The translations under genes and the position numbers were made by a program. From Dolomedes plantarius (Eukaryota > Arthropoda > Arachnida > Araneae > Dolomedidae): a stretch of DNA of 64,000 nucleotides. Each line of letters begins with the position of its first letter. Position 1 is the first letter of the stretch. The DNA is taken from NCBI GenBank assembly GCA_907164885.2, contig OU015493.1:217174401-217238400 (forward strand), in the 5' to 3' direction. Positions 38,101-48,572 of the stretch are shown here, one piece after another. The notes beneath the pieces are model-generated. The model saw only the letters and a list, made by a program, of their open reading frames with translations, was not told the origin of the DNA and made no database searches.

Positions 38101-40316
38101 AGTGGAAAAGGCTATAAGAAAGTATTTCAATAACCTTGATGCATTTGCTCCAACTTAAACATTTAAAATTATCTATTAATTTTACAATTACAATTTTATG
38201 TTTCTTTAATTGTTATGATTTATATCTTACCAAGGAAGTTGATTTATATATTATGGGACTTTATTAAACTATGGATTTTATACTCTCAAGTAATCACTAT
38301 GAGTATGCTAATAATTTCAGCTGTTACAATATAATTGACAGATTTCTAGTTTATGCATATTCACTAAATTATGAAATAAACTTCTATGGAAACTAAAACA
38401 ACAAAACTCCATGATATGTAAAATCATCAGAGAAATCCTTAATATCAATTTAAGTGTTTCTGTAACATAATTCTGAAAAGAAAAACTTAGAACAAAATGA
38501 GTAGTTATGTATGGTCCCTCAAAAGTATAAATGAAGAATAGACTGTTATCAGATTTTTCAATTATTTTCCAGGTGATTAATTTCTTTACCCCATATTCTA
38601 AAATCTACCATGTTGTTGTTTGCCAAAGTGAGACACTTGTCCATTAAGACATTCACACTAAATCCACAAGAATCATTGGTTGCTTACAATGGGGTTATAG
38701 GTGGGGCTGTATAGTTGAACCAACACCACCCCCTTGTGCTACTTCAATTCTGACCAAGCACCCACAGGGGAGACATTGAAATGAACATTTATTGTAAACA
38801 CATAATTTTTCTAGATATTTGTTTGATAAACAAATTAAATTATTTAAGATTATAAAATAATAACATGCAAACTTTTAGATTTTGCTAATTTTCACTAACT
38901 TTAACATAAATTATCACAAAATCTATCTGTGGTCTTATAATTTTTTTCTAACACAATTATTATGAAATAATTACTTACAAATTAGGGAAATTATCCTCCA
39001 CAAATTATAGGATACACACATTCAATGTCAAACTTTTGGATTTTTCTCAATTTTAACATCAAATGCCATAAAATTGAATAAAATTGTTGAGTAATTTTTT
39101 CTAGTATAATTGTTATGACATAATTGTTTAATAGGAAATTATTTCCAAGACATAACAAGATAATATCAGTTAATAACAAACTTTTGGATTATGACAATAT
39201 TAAACCTTTTAAAATTGATTACCACAAAATATATTCCACCATAGTTAAATTTTTCACACATACAAGTGTTACAACACAATCATTTAATAATATTGAAATT
39301 TTTGTCAACAAATTATATCATAACATTTGATGTCAAAATTTTGGATTCTGACAATTTTTTTCACACACGTCTACTATAATATAGTTGTTTAAGAATAGGG
39401 TATTTATTCTTTAAAAATTATAAGAGAATAACAACATTCTAAGCCAAACATTTGATTTTTGCCAACTTTAAAATCAACATCTCAATATATATTTATCTTA
39501 GCTAAAATAATTTTTACAGAAATAATTCAATCCTGCATATATATAATATTATAATATTTATACACAAAATATCAACTTTTTGTTCCCTTTTCAGAATTTT
39601 AAATTTACTTTTTTTTTTATGAAGAAAGTTAATTTTATGTTGAATTTTTTTTAAATACTTTTTAATTCCTTTTTTCCCATTTCTTTCAAATGTATTTGTA
39701 TTTTTGAAGCAGTATATCAAAACTTAAAAGATATGAAGAATTCTTAAGAATGTATTAATATAAATATATTTATGAATAATTACACAGATAAAATAATTAT
39801 GATATAATTCCTACAGGATAATTTTTTCAGTTAAGAAATATCATTGCAATTGAAGTTCCTAAGGATTCTAAGCTACAATATAAAACAAACCAATTAAAAG
39901 TGAATGAGTAATTTAGAACAACAGCATCATTAATATATAAGTTAAAAATTTCTAGAAACTACCTCTTACTAAACCTGCTTATTAAATAATTTCTGTATTA
40001 AAAAAAATATCATAAATGTGAATTTTAACTAGATAACCGTTTCTGAACAAGCTTAATTTTTATTCTCTCAGCAGATAACTGACATTCAGTCATATCAAAG
40101 AGTGAATAATTACTTTTTTCCATTTGTATCAGATGCATTATCAGGATTTTCATGTATGGCACGATTATCCTGAAGTGACAGAGACTGGAGATCATTTTTG
40201 TCTATAGTGCTTTGATATGTATTTGCTAGAACGGAAGTCTGTGATACTGGCTCCAATGCTTGCACATGAGTACTACAATCAGGAATCTTAGGTAATCCAT
40301 AAGCATTAAAATCCAT
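26149..40316 (-). CDS. C2H2 and CARF-like zinc-domain protein, four exons
   Basis: Minus-strand exons: 40114-40343 (ATG at 40316-40314, context AAAATGG), 37149-37280, 31808-31944 and 26149-26603. Phases agree at every junction (2, 2, 1, 0). They give 309 residues. Residues 1-111 are low in complexity and hold two copies of one ~44-residue unit, one per exon. Residues 124-145 form a C2H2 finger (C-X2-C-X12-H-X4-H). Residues 166-190 form a second, C-X4-C-X13-H-X4-H. Residues 205-298 (FLSWKK, YICHRSG, LKSCKIGHFCTAYLKV, YPDHYGHD) resemble the CARF/ALS2CR8 domain, related to FAR1/WRKY-GCM1 zinc folds found in transcription factors and domesticated transposases. A nuclear DNA-binding role is inferred. 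The last exon ends at a GTAAGT donor in phase 0 with no stop exon recognised, and the next coding exon in this direction is the phase-0 LHPP exon at 23804. A 5' UTR exon probably lies upstream, since TTTGCAG precedes 40343. Confidence 0.8.
26781..27930 (+). mobile_element. 5'-truncated LINE with intact RNase H ORF
   Basis: A single frame runs from the insertion point to a stop at 27883. It holds an RNase HI domain with its acidic residues: TDG (Asp 109), NGE (Glu 143), FIDSQ (Asp 167) and GNDSVDNLAK (Asp 221). A Cys/His block near the C end (CPLCG...NHLYSCPGL) is typical of I/R1/Jockey-group non-LTR elements. The 3' end has a broken A tail (27901-27930). An 11-bp target duplication ATTCTTGAAAT flanks it (26770-26780 and 27931-27941). 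The reverse transcriptase and ORF1 are missing. It sits antisense in the intron just upstream of the 26149-26603 exon. Confidence 0.92.
28368..28667. mobile_element. MITE with long terminal repeats, copy 1
   Basis: Inverted ends of about 30 bases beginning GAGGCGGTGAAAGGCAAAGT, with the reverse complement ending at 28667. The interior is AT-rich and has an expanded TAATAAT/TATAT tract compared with the second copy at 58052. No ORF. The superfamily is not recognised and target duplication is unclear. Confidence 0.8.
29814..30502 (+). mobile_element. possible second Helitron family
   Basis: A GC-richer segment whose left edge reads A|TCTCTCTATTC and whose right edge is GGGGCGAAACCTCTAG|T, fitting the Helitron rule (TC...CTRR, between A and T). 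Near the end, GCGAGCATAGCGAGTCTAG could form part of the terminal hairpin. No other copy is present in the window, so the boundaries are not confirmed. Confidence 0.45.
32372..33476. mobile_element. possible piggyBac-like remnant
   Basis: Left edge CCCTTTCCGGCATGGTGGGA and right edge ...GCGTGTCGCAAAGGG followed by TTAA are roughly inverted over the terminal CCCTTT. TTAA beside CCC-ends suggests piggyBac. A palindromic block (GGTGGGA...TCCCACC) occurs near both ends (32384 and 33319). The left TTAA is degraded and no transposase is recognised. Confidence 0.3.
34366..35372. mobile_element. candidate TIR element with an exon-like ORF
   Basis: ACAGCTGTGTCAGACGCACC near 34370 and its approximate inverse (GGTGCTTCTGACGCATCTGT) near 35350 look like inverted ends of a ~1-kb element richer in GC than the intron around it. 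Inside, a minus-strand ORF of 91 codons (34512-34787) runs from ATG into a GTAAGT donor, as an exon would. I recognise no domain in it. No clear target duplication was found. Confidence 0.4.
35365..36965. repeat. tandem repeat, about 155-168-bp units
   Basis: A unit (TATTTAAACTGTTAACTG..., ACCAGTTTCACACATAAAAA..., TAGACAGTTAAAATATAGTT...) occurs as a partial copy from 35365, a copy at 35476-35590, one at 36749-36903 and a partial one at 36904-36960. Spacing is 168 and 154 bases for adjacent units. A Tc1 element interrupts the array. Confidence 0.8.
35600..36746 (+). pseudogene. Tc1-like transposase, one premature stop
   Basis: A transposase-like frame from 35640 to 36362 carries the DD34E triad: FVDESKFN, FYQDNDPKN and SPDLNPIEHIW. 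The stop at 36360-36362 (TGA) replaces an expected Arg codon, as a C-to-T change in CGA would do. The same frame continues KHDIHMKSK... to a stop at about 36513. The 3' terminal repeat (GTACGAACACTTTTGGGAGCC) ends at 36746 beside TA. No matching 5' repeat is present, so the left end, with the N-terminal DNA-binding half, is deleted. Apart from that stop the reading frame is unbroken. Confidence 0.88.
38860..39490. repeat. degenerate satellite-like tandem repeat
   Basis: A block CAAACTTTTGGATTnTG recurs at about 38868, 39029, 39177, 39334 and 39445, giving spacings of roughly 161, 148, 157 and 111 bases. The intervening sequences share blocks such as AATTGTTATGA.ATAATT. It lies in the intron between the two duplicated N-terminal exons. 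Confidence 0.6.
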
Positions 40317-40343
40317 TTTCAAGCTGCTATAGATGCATGATTG

Positions 40344-41464
40344 CTGCAAATATATTTAAATTAATACATGTACAAATTAGAGTTAATAACATGAGCAAAT
40401 CATATATAAGTATTCCCAAGAAATTAAAAAAAAGAAAAAAAAAAAAAAAGCATTAAGCAGTTTATCAATCTTGGTCTTCATCTATCAGAATATCTATATA
40501 GATATTGCCAAGCCAAAAAATATAATATGAAATCGTTAGCTATATAAATATTAGTACACTTATCAGTCTAAGATATGTATAAACACATAATACTCTGTAA
40601 TACATTCAGATAACATGTGATGAAAGTGTATAGGAGAAAAAAAGCTTAACACTTTCTTTAAACCGGAGATAAACATGCATCAAAATTACTGCTTAAATTA
40701 ATTTTACGATTCTCCCGCGTTAATATTATAATATTCAGTTTTCTATGTAAAATATGTGTTCATAACGAATCTATGCATAAAGCTACACATTTTTATAGGA
40801 TACATTTTTTAAGTCTAATGTTAATTAATTAAGAATACATGTAATCATTAAGGAAAATGATATTTTGAAACAAAATCTCAGTGACACTAAAAATTTACAA
40901 TTGGATATTCTGTCCCTTTTCAAATTATATATGCTAAGCATAAGCGTAAAAAGCTCTACGTAGAAGCAAATTTTATTTCTGTACTTTCACATGGTTTTTG
41001 AATTAACATGAAGAAAAAGTTTAACATGAAGAAAAACAGTTTAGAACATGCTCATAATGTTACACACCTCTTTGCTACCATAAAATCGCAGACAATCGTA
41101 AACAAGCTCAGCTTTGGATCATGGAGTTTTTAAAATTAAATGACTGTTGAGTTATTTAAAATTTATTCTGTGCTAGAAACTAATTGCAATGTTTTATTAG
41201 TTTGTTTAGTACTTTCAATATAAACATAAAAGACTATTTATTTTGAACATCCCTTTACATTTAAAATCCATTTTGTCTGTTTTGATAACGTACATTTTCC
41301 GCTCCCCCCCCCCCTTTATATATCTACTATCTACACTGTATCCTTAGCCTTCTTAGAGCGTAGCAGACAGCAAACGTCCTTTCGATTTAAAAAAATTGTC
41401 GATTCATGAATTTAACTTCATTCAGTAAATGCGTTTTTCTTTAATAAGCCATATAACATCAAAA
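40344..41464. promoter_or_regulatory. shared upstream region of two divergent genes
   Basis: The minus-strand coding start (40316) and the plus-strand coding start (41465) face away from each other across this gap, so promoters for both must lie here unless long 5' UTRs reach further. The acceptor at 40344-40345 shows that the minus-strand gene has a 5' exon somewhere in or beyond it. A C-run at about 41305-41315 and a slightly GC-richer patch at 41340-41400 stand out. No TATA box or initiator could be chosen with confidence. Confidence 0.5.
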
Positions 41465-44400
41465 ATGGGTGAGGCATCTGTAAGAAAACTAATTATTATG
41501 AGGCATGCTGAAAGGGTTGATTTCACTTTTGGATCTTGGATACCTTCGAGTTTTGATGAGAAAGGCAGGCAATTCATCATTTATAACTTGTGATTCATGT
41601 ATTTGAAAACCATTTCGATATTTTCAGCTTTTAATAAAAAAAAATTAGTCGAAACTTCGTGACGAATTTTTTTTCTATTTTGAAATTAACCGGAATATTT
41701 TCTTTTTACAACTAATATTAATGAGTCGTCGGACGTTCAAACTCCTTTTCTTATTCATACCTTAGATAAACACCTAAACAAATCGAAGAAACCTATATTA
41801 CATATAATTCATTAAAACTATAAAGCTAAACTTTTTTTTTTTAAATTTCCAATGCCGAGTACTTTAACTACTTTAAGTTCAAAGACGATGATAAAAAGCA
41901 AAATAGAAAAGGACATGTAAAGAAGAGAAGGGGTTTTGGGGGGGCTATAAGAGTTCCACCCACAGTCGCTAAACTGATTTAATTTGTATACAATAATACA
42001 TTAAAAGTTTAATAATTTGCAGTAGTTTCGTATTTGGGATATTTGATCCCACCCTCTACACAAAAATTCTGGCTAAGATGCCACATTTGTTATAGTGTAT
42101 CGTATCAAACTTACCAAAGAGAGGGTTTCTTAGGTTTTATCCTTCTCGAAACAGCCTAAAAGCTTTTTAACTGATGGAGTAGTCTAAATTTCCTGGAGAG
42201 ATGTATTTTTGGTTGTGTTCTAGACTTGATCAAGGCTTAAGTGTTGTTATATATTGCTTGAAACTTAAATTTTCAATTGCAAAAATAAATATTAAATCTC
42301 TCTAGGTGTATTTATTGCAGATTATTTTATTTCTTTATCAAAAAAAAGTTTAACATTTGAAAACTAATAGGAAGTAACATTCTCCTTTTTATTGTTAATC
42401 TATTCATTTATGTTTATATATTTATATTTCTAGTCATTTTTAAAAATGTTTCTTGTCTCATGTAGGCAATTACATTTGTAGAAATCTCAATATGCCTGTA
42501 TCTGTACCTAAACGTTCTGGTGGCCCCATGGATTTTTTTAAAGATTGTCCACTTACTCGTATAGGATTATTTCAAGCAACACTTACAGGTTATTTTTTGC
42601 ATTAATTCTTTACTTTAATATTTTTGATTTGTATGCATCTGTCAATTACACTTATAGAGTGACTGCAAATAGATTCAAAAATAGTATTTTAACTAAAATG
42701 TAATTTAATCTGTTGTATACAATATTTACTGTCAAAAAAACATTCTGTATAAATTTTTCCTTCATACTTAAGCTTATATATTTCTGAACCAATTGATGAA
42801 AATGTCAATAATAAATTTTACCTTTGAAGTATTAAATTATTAGCTTTTCCTATTTGTGAATAAGAGATCTCTGTTATGAATACTTGATTTTACTTTCAAG
42901 TTTTCTGTTTATAGAATTGTAGGATTAACCCTTTCACATTTGAGCCTTATCTTATTCTCATAATTATCAAATATAGACTTAAATGTATTTTATACATGCC
43001 TATTATAATGCTTGCTTACATTCAATCTGTATGAAGGGATTTACAGACCTAGGAAGTGTATGATCATCATTTTTAATAAATGACAAAATTATTACATTGA
43101 AGCAAGTATTGCAAACTCGAACTGTGAATGTCATATTACCTATTGTGTTTTCATATAATTTTAACCGTAATTTAAGGGATTATTAACTGCATTATAGGGG
43201 ATCATTTAAAATTTTTATTTTATACTGTTGGTTATCATTTGAAATTGAATTTTAAACTTATGATTTGGATATAAATTTTGATATTTTCAAAATACTACAC
43301 TTTGAGTTATGTTAAATGAATGTAAGAAAGATATAAGTTTGATAAATAAATATTTAGATACATTTTATTGAAGTTTCCAGTACCAAAGATTAGATATTTC
43401 CTTTTATATATCTAATGAATTCAAAAACAGCATGCTACAGAATAAAATTTCCAGCATCCTATACTGCCGTGCAGGATTCAGTAGTGACAAGCAAAAGCAC
43501 AAGGTAATATGACTTTAGTTAAGAGATTGGAAAATTTAAATTCCATTAAATAGATAGTTGTGTACCTATGAAATACTTGTGTTTATATCTGTAATTGAGC
43601 ATAGCTCTATGAATGATAAATTTCCATAAAAGAAAATTTTTATTTATTAGTTATTTTCAATATTATATACAAATCCTGATTCTGCTATGCTAATTCTTGA
43701 TGGAAATTCTTCAGTGTTAAGATATATTTTTCTAATTATTTTTTCATCTACCATATTTTTGTTTAGGGTGAAGTGAGGTAAATGAGAATGCAGGCTTAAA
43801 ACCCTAAAAAGTATAACTTTAAAAATAAAATATTTTCAAATGTACTTTGTAGGAAAATTCTTGCTCTACTGTTATGTTTAGTTTTTATTTACAGAAAAAA
43901 GCAAATGGAAAATTTCTATACCTACCAAGCCCTTGCATTTTAACTAAGGTACCCAAGTTCGAATACTAGTGAAAAAAAAATAAATAAAAAAAAACACCCA
44001 CAACACTTAGTTATTTTGAAAATACCTACTTATTCATCAAGAAATGAAGAATACAAATAAAATATATAAAACCCATTTTTTTGCAATATTACTTCAGTAC
44101 TGCAGGGTTTTCACTTGCCCCATAAAAATGTTGTGTCGGGACAAGTTAGAACACAAAGGTTAGGGCAAGTGAGAGTAATGAAATTTACCAGAAAAAGAAA
44201 CAAAAATGAAAGAAAATCAACTAGTTTTATGTGGTCTATTCTTGATAATTGCTCGAATGTACCAGATGATGACTTATTAGTGTTCCTGGAAAAGCCGAGA
44301 CCTGGAAGGCACAGTGAACTATTTTTTACCGTGTCTTTTTGGTCCTACATTATTCAGTAGTACTTAGGCAAAGGAAAAAAAAAACTTCAAGTAGTATAGA

Positions 44401-47400
44401 ACATGTAAATAAACAGCAAATTTGAGTAGTAAGCTAGTGAAAAAGATTTTGTTTTGTTTTGAACTTTTAATAGAAGTTTTCATTTGTTACAGTATTCAGT
44501 TAACTAAAGGAAAAAAGTTCAAGTAGGATAGAAGATGTAAATAAATAGTAAATTGACTAATAGGCCAGAGAAAAAGAATAACTTTTTGTTTTGAACTTTT
44601 AACATACATTAGTAACTCTAAAACAAATATATACAAATATGCTTATTTTGTTAATATTCGGATGTTGCTGACACTGCTAACTTGAACAAAAAATACCTCC
44701 ACAATGAAAGAATTTAAAAAAATAAATAGCCTTTTCAGCATGAAATATCTATTCTTTCCCTTGCCCCACATATTTTGCTATAAGCAACTATGATTTATTG
44801 GGACCCATGCTCTCACTTGCCCCAAGTGTGGAGGCAAGTGAGAATGCAAAACGAAAAAACTTTAAATATTTACTGCAGAAAAAGTTATGAATAGATTTTT
44901 TTAACAATAAAACTGTAAATGTAGAACATAACTAAAAGTATATTTACAAATTTTCATACAAATACAACAACTTGTTAAAAACTTATTTAGATTCAAAGTG
45001 GAACTATATGATTTTGTGTTCTCACTTACCTCACTTCACCCTATAGTAATTTCAAAAATTAACTTTTGTGTATAAAATGTTATAGCTAGAATATAAATTT
45101 AAGTATAGTATAATCTAGTGAATTTTATGAAACAATCAATAAAAACTTTTTACCTATGCAAATAGTCTCACCTACCTGAGGATGAAAAATTGGCACTTTA
45201 AAAATGATCTAAGCATAAAAAATTTAACTGTATTTATGGGTATAGAACCCCCCAGAAGTTCATCTTACTATATTAACTAGTGCTCTTGAATCAATATCTT
45301 AATATATTCTTTAATGTTGTTGTTATTTCATTTTAGGGGAAGCTATGAAATCATGTAACATGAAATTTGATTATGTATTTTGTTCTCCATCATTAAGATG
45401 TCTTGAAACTTGTACAAATGTTTTAAAAGGTAATTGAGATTATCTATCTATCTGTACATATATATAGGGGGCTGAAAATAACTGTCCTACAAATGAGTTT
45501 AGTAGACAATAAAAGAAGTTATACATTAGTGATGCTAAATCAGTTTGATATTAAAGGTACAAATTTGATTACTGCATTGTTCAATTAACCTGTAAATGAA
45601 TCAAAGAACTTTAAAAAAGAATGTAACTAAATACAGTGGTGTTCCTGTTTAAATGGGATTTCTGAGCACCCTATTTATGCAAAATATAAACAAAAATATC
45701 CTTAATGAATTGTTAGTTAGATTTATTATAAATTAAGGTATAAATTATACACTGTAATAGCTTAAAATGAAGCATTTTACTTAAGAACAGCAATATGACC
45801 TTAAGAACAGGAAACAATAATAAGGAAAATCTCAAAGTGGTATGATTTCAGTATTGAGGATATTGATGCCCATTGAATAAACTACATTGCGCATATATAA
45901 TTTCTGTGTTCATATCTGTAGATGAGCATCACTTCATGAATTACGAATTTTAACTTAAAACTTTAAATAATGAATTATTATGAATATTTTAGTTATTATT
46001 TCTTTTACCCTTCAGTTTTCTATCCTGATTTTAACTATTATATTGCTTCCAGTTTGTGAAACTATTTAGCTTAAGTTTTTTTTTTCTCTTAGACAATTTT
46101 AAGATTAGTAACAGATTTTGCTATTGAATTACCATAAATTGGAATTCATTAATAAATAAACAGTTAAGGGGAATTTTTAGTTTGAAGATTCTTCAGTGTT
46201 CAGTTTCACTTAAAATTGTAGATGAAGTATATTTAAGAACTAGCAATCTTCCATCAGAACAGACTGACAGAACAACAGATTGAACAGAACATAAGAGTTT
46301 AGTTTTTTTTATTATATGTCTCTTGTGATGTAACTCGACTCTCCTTGAAGGAAGTGAGGATTCTCCTTGAAAACTGAGGTGTCCATTTTGGTAAACACCC
46401 TGTTCCCAATCAATTGTAAATTGGACACTTAGTTGCACTTTTCCTTTCTTATAATTAAGGACTAATTTTATATTGTTTAATTTTGTTGCATGCCAGTTTT
46501 ATAGTCTTCTGTAAAATATAATGTTTAATTTTTGATGCTATAATATTTCATCTAAATTCTAAATGAGTTCAAGAATAAGAAGAAAATAAATTGTTTCAGA
46601 TGTTTTCTATTTATGTCATGGACATAAATACTAAATATGTGTATATTTCACAATAACACTCATTCTATGTACAGAAAATATGTCATCCATCGTCTGTGAC
46701 TAAAAGGTATTTTACATGACTATTTTAAATAACTTTCAGATACATTTGTAAAATACTTTTGCTTGATAAAGGGCATCCATGGGTAATCCACCAAGGAAGG
46801 ACATAAATACTCTACTGCTTCAAAATTAGTCATAGGTCTTATTTTCATTATTCCAGAATATTAAGAACTTTTATATTACTGGTTTGCCTCAAGTTAAACT
46901 AAATATCTTAGCCCTATGCATTTTTAAAGTACAGGAACAGTTTGTTCCATATGTTAATATTAAATAACTATAATGTTAAAAATTGTAAAAATTAAACACA
47001 AAATAAATATTTTTCCTAAATTTTTCAACATCTTCTTTCCAGCAACTAATCAAACACACCTGAAAATTAATATTGAACCTGGTCTTTTTGAATGGTGTGG
47101 CTGGTACAGAAATGGTATGCCTACATGGATGAGCCTTCCAGAACTACAAAATTGGGGTTTCAATATTAATTTAGATTACAAACCTGTGATAGATAGAATA
47201 GCTCTGAATACTTCAGAAACAAGTGAAGAGTATTATATGAGAAGTTTTTTGTTATCTTCAAAGTTGTTAGATTCTTATTCTGGTGAGTAAAATGAATTTT
47301 AGTTATTGTTAATGTTATCTTTTATCTCTGAGTAGAAAATACCTTAATCTAGACAATAATGTTACTAAAGTTATTTCAATAATTCCTAAAGTTATAACTA

Positions 47401-48219
47401 TGTGCCTCAGATTTCATCTTAAATACACAATTAAAAAAACCTGAAATTTCCTAAATTCTTCAGTGTTTGTTATTCTGTTGTATTGTAATCGTTTAAAATG
47501 AAGGTCTTTGTAAAACCAAAATCATTTCATTATTAGAATTTTTTAGCGATAACTATCCTACTATGCATTTCCATCCCATCAAAAAATCCTGATGAATTTC
47601 AAAATTTTTCTTTAAATGCCTAATCTGCTGCGTATTATACTTTATAATTAATTAGAGTATGCTAAGACCTTCTTGATTATCAGGGATGACACTCAGTCTA
47701 ATCTTGACCAAGGTTTAAGATTTTTGATAAAGTATGATTTCAATAGCTTTAAATACCCCTAACACTATGTTTTCTTACCTTTCTACTGAAAAATACCTAC
47801 ACATTGCCAATTTTTTTCGTTTGTAAATAATTGAGAGAACTGTTATAATCTTAATGAAATCCTTATTTTCGTATGCTTTTATAATGATATATCCATAAAA
47901 TTATATTTTATATTGCATCATTTTAAAGATTAAAGTTTATATTAGTATAAATGTTATTATGTTGATTACTGCATATATTTTAGGTGATCTCTATTTTGTT
48001 GGACATGCTGCTACATTAGATACCTGTAGTCGACAATTAACAGGAAGAGCACCAAGAAATGATAAAGAACTGCAGTATCTTGTTCAGAAGGTTCCGTATG
48101 CCAGCATTTCTATGGTAGAACAAAAATCTGATCAGACATGGCATATCGTCAACCCACCTTTTCCACCTTTGAGACACTGTGACAATTTAAGCTTTGATTG
48201 GCATGTGCTCTTAAGCTAA
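41465..48219 (+). CDS. UBASH3/EPPase-type histidine phosphatase, five exons
   Basis: Exons 41465-41564, 42466-42588, 45337-45429, 47043-47282 and 47984-48219, with every intron in phase 1, give 263 residues. The product aligns over its whole length with the C-terminal PGM (2H-phosphatase) domain of UBASH3A/B and insect ecdysteroid-phosphate phosphatase. Arg13-His14 and Arg17 are in RHAER, Arg95 in SPSLRC, the Glu in EPGLFEW, and His193 in [10 protein letters not shown]. The family dephosphorylates through a phosphohistidine intermediate; substrates include phosphotyrosine or steroid phosphates. The UBA and SH3 domains of UBASH3 are absent and a stop (41426-41428) lies just upstream in frame. 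An in-frame ATG at 41429 could add 12 residues, but 41465 has the better context (AAAAATGG). The first donor is GC, not GT; the other three are canonical. Catalytic residues are intact, so I expect an active enzyme. Confidence 0.93.
43766..45041. mobile_element. TA-flanked DNA transposon remnant in intron 2
   Basis: Inverted ends GGGTGAAGTGAGGTAAATGA at left and the near-perfect inverse ending CTTCACCC at right, each beside TA. The 1.3-kb interior holds sub-terminal AAGTGAGA/CTTGCCCC blocks and a plus-strand ORF (44115-44360) with [16 protein letters not shown], which could be the C-terminal tail of a transposase. A Tc1/mariner/pogo-group origin is inferred from the TA duplication only. Confidence 0.65.
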
Positions 48220-48572
48220 AACACAATTTCTATTTAGATTCAAATTGAAGTCTTTGTGTGCTTTTAAAATTATATATCAAGCATACTGTGAATATGAAGT
48301 GTTAACTAGGTTATCATACTTGTCAAAATAACAGAAAATTTTAATTATTTGTGAAAAAAAAATTAAATTTCTATTTAAAATTTGTTATGATGTAGGATCA
48401 CAATTTTGTTATTAGTTTAATTTTTATCTAACAAATTTAACATAGAAATTTAGTTTTGGAATTAGTTACATTCTTGTATTGAGTGTAGGCAAATTAAGAA
48501 TTTGTTTAGTTACTAAATGATAGTTTCTCATTTTGTAATTCGTAAACTTTGTTTACTTATTATATTTGTTGG

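Noticed and set aside
26137..41464. HDHD2 as the identity of the HAD exons
   Set aside because: QRCGM, LGLRPYL, YYKE and TGKFRP blocks agree better with LHPP than with HDHD2.
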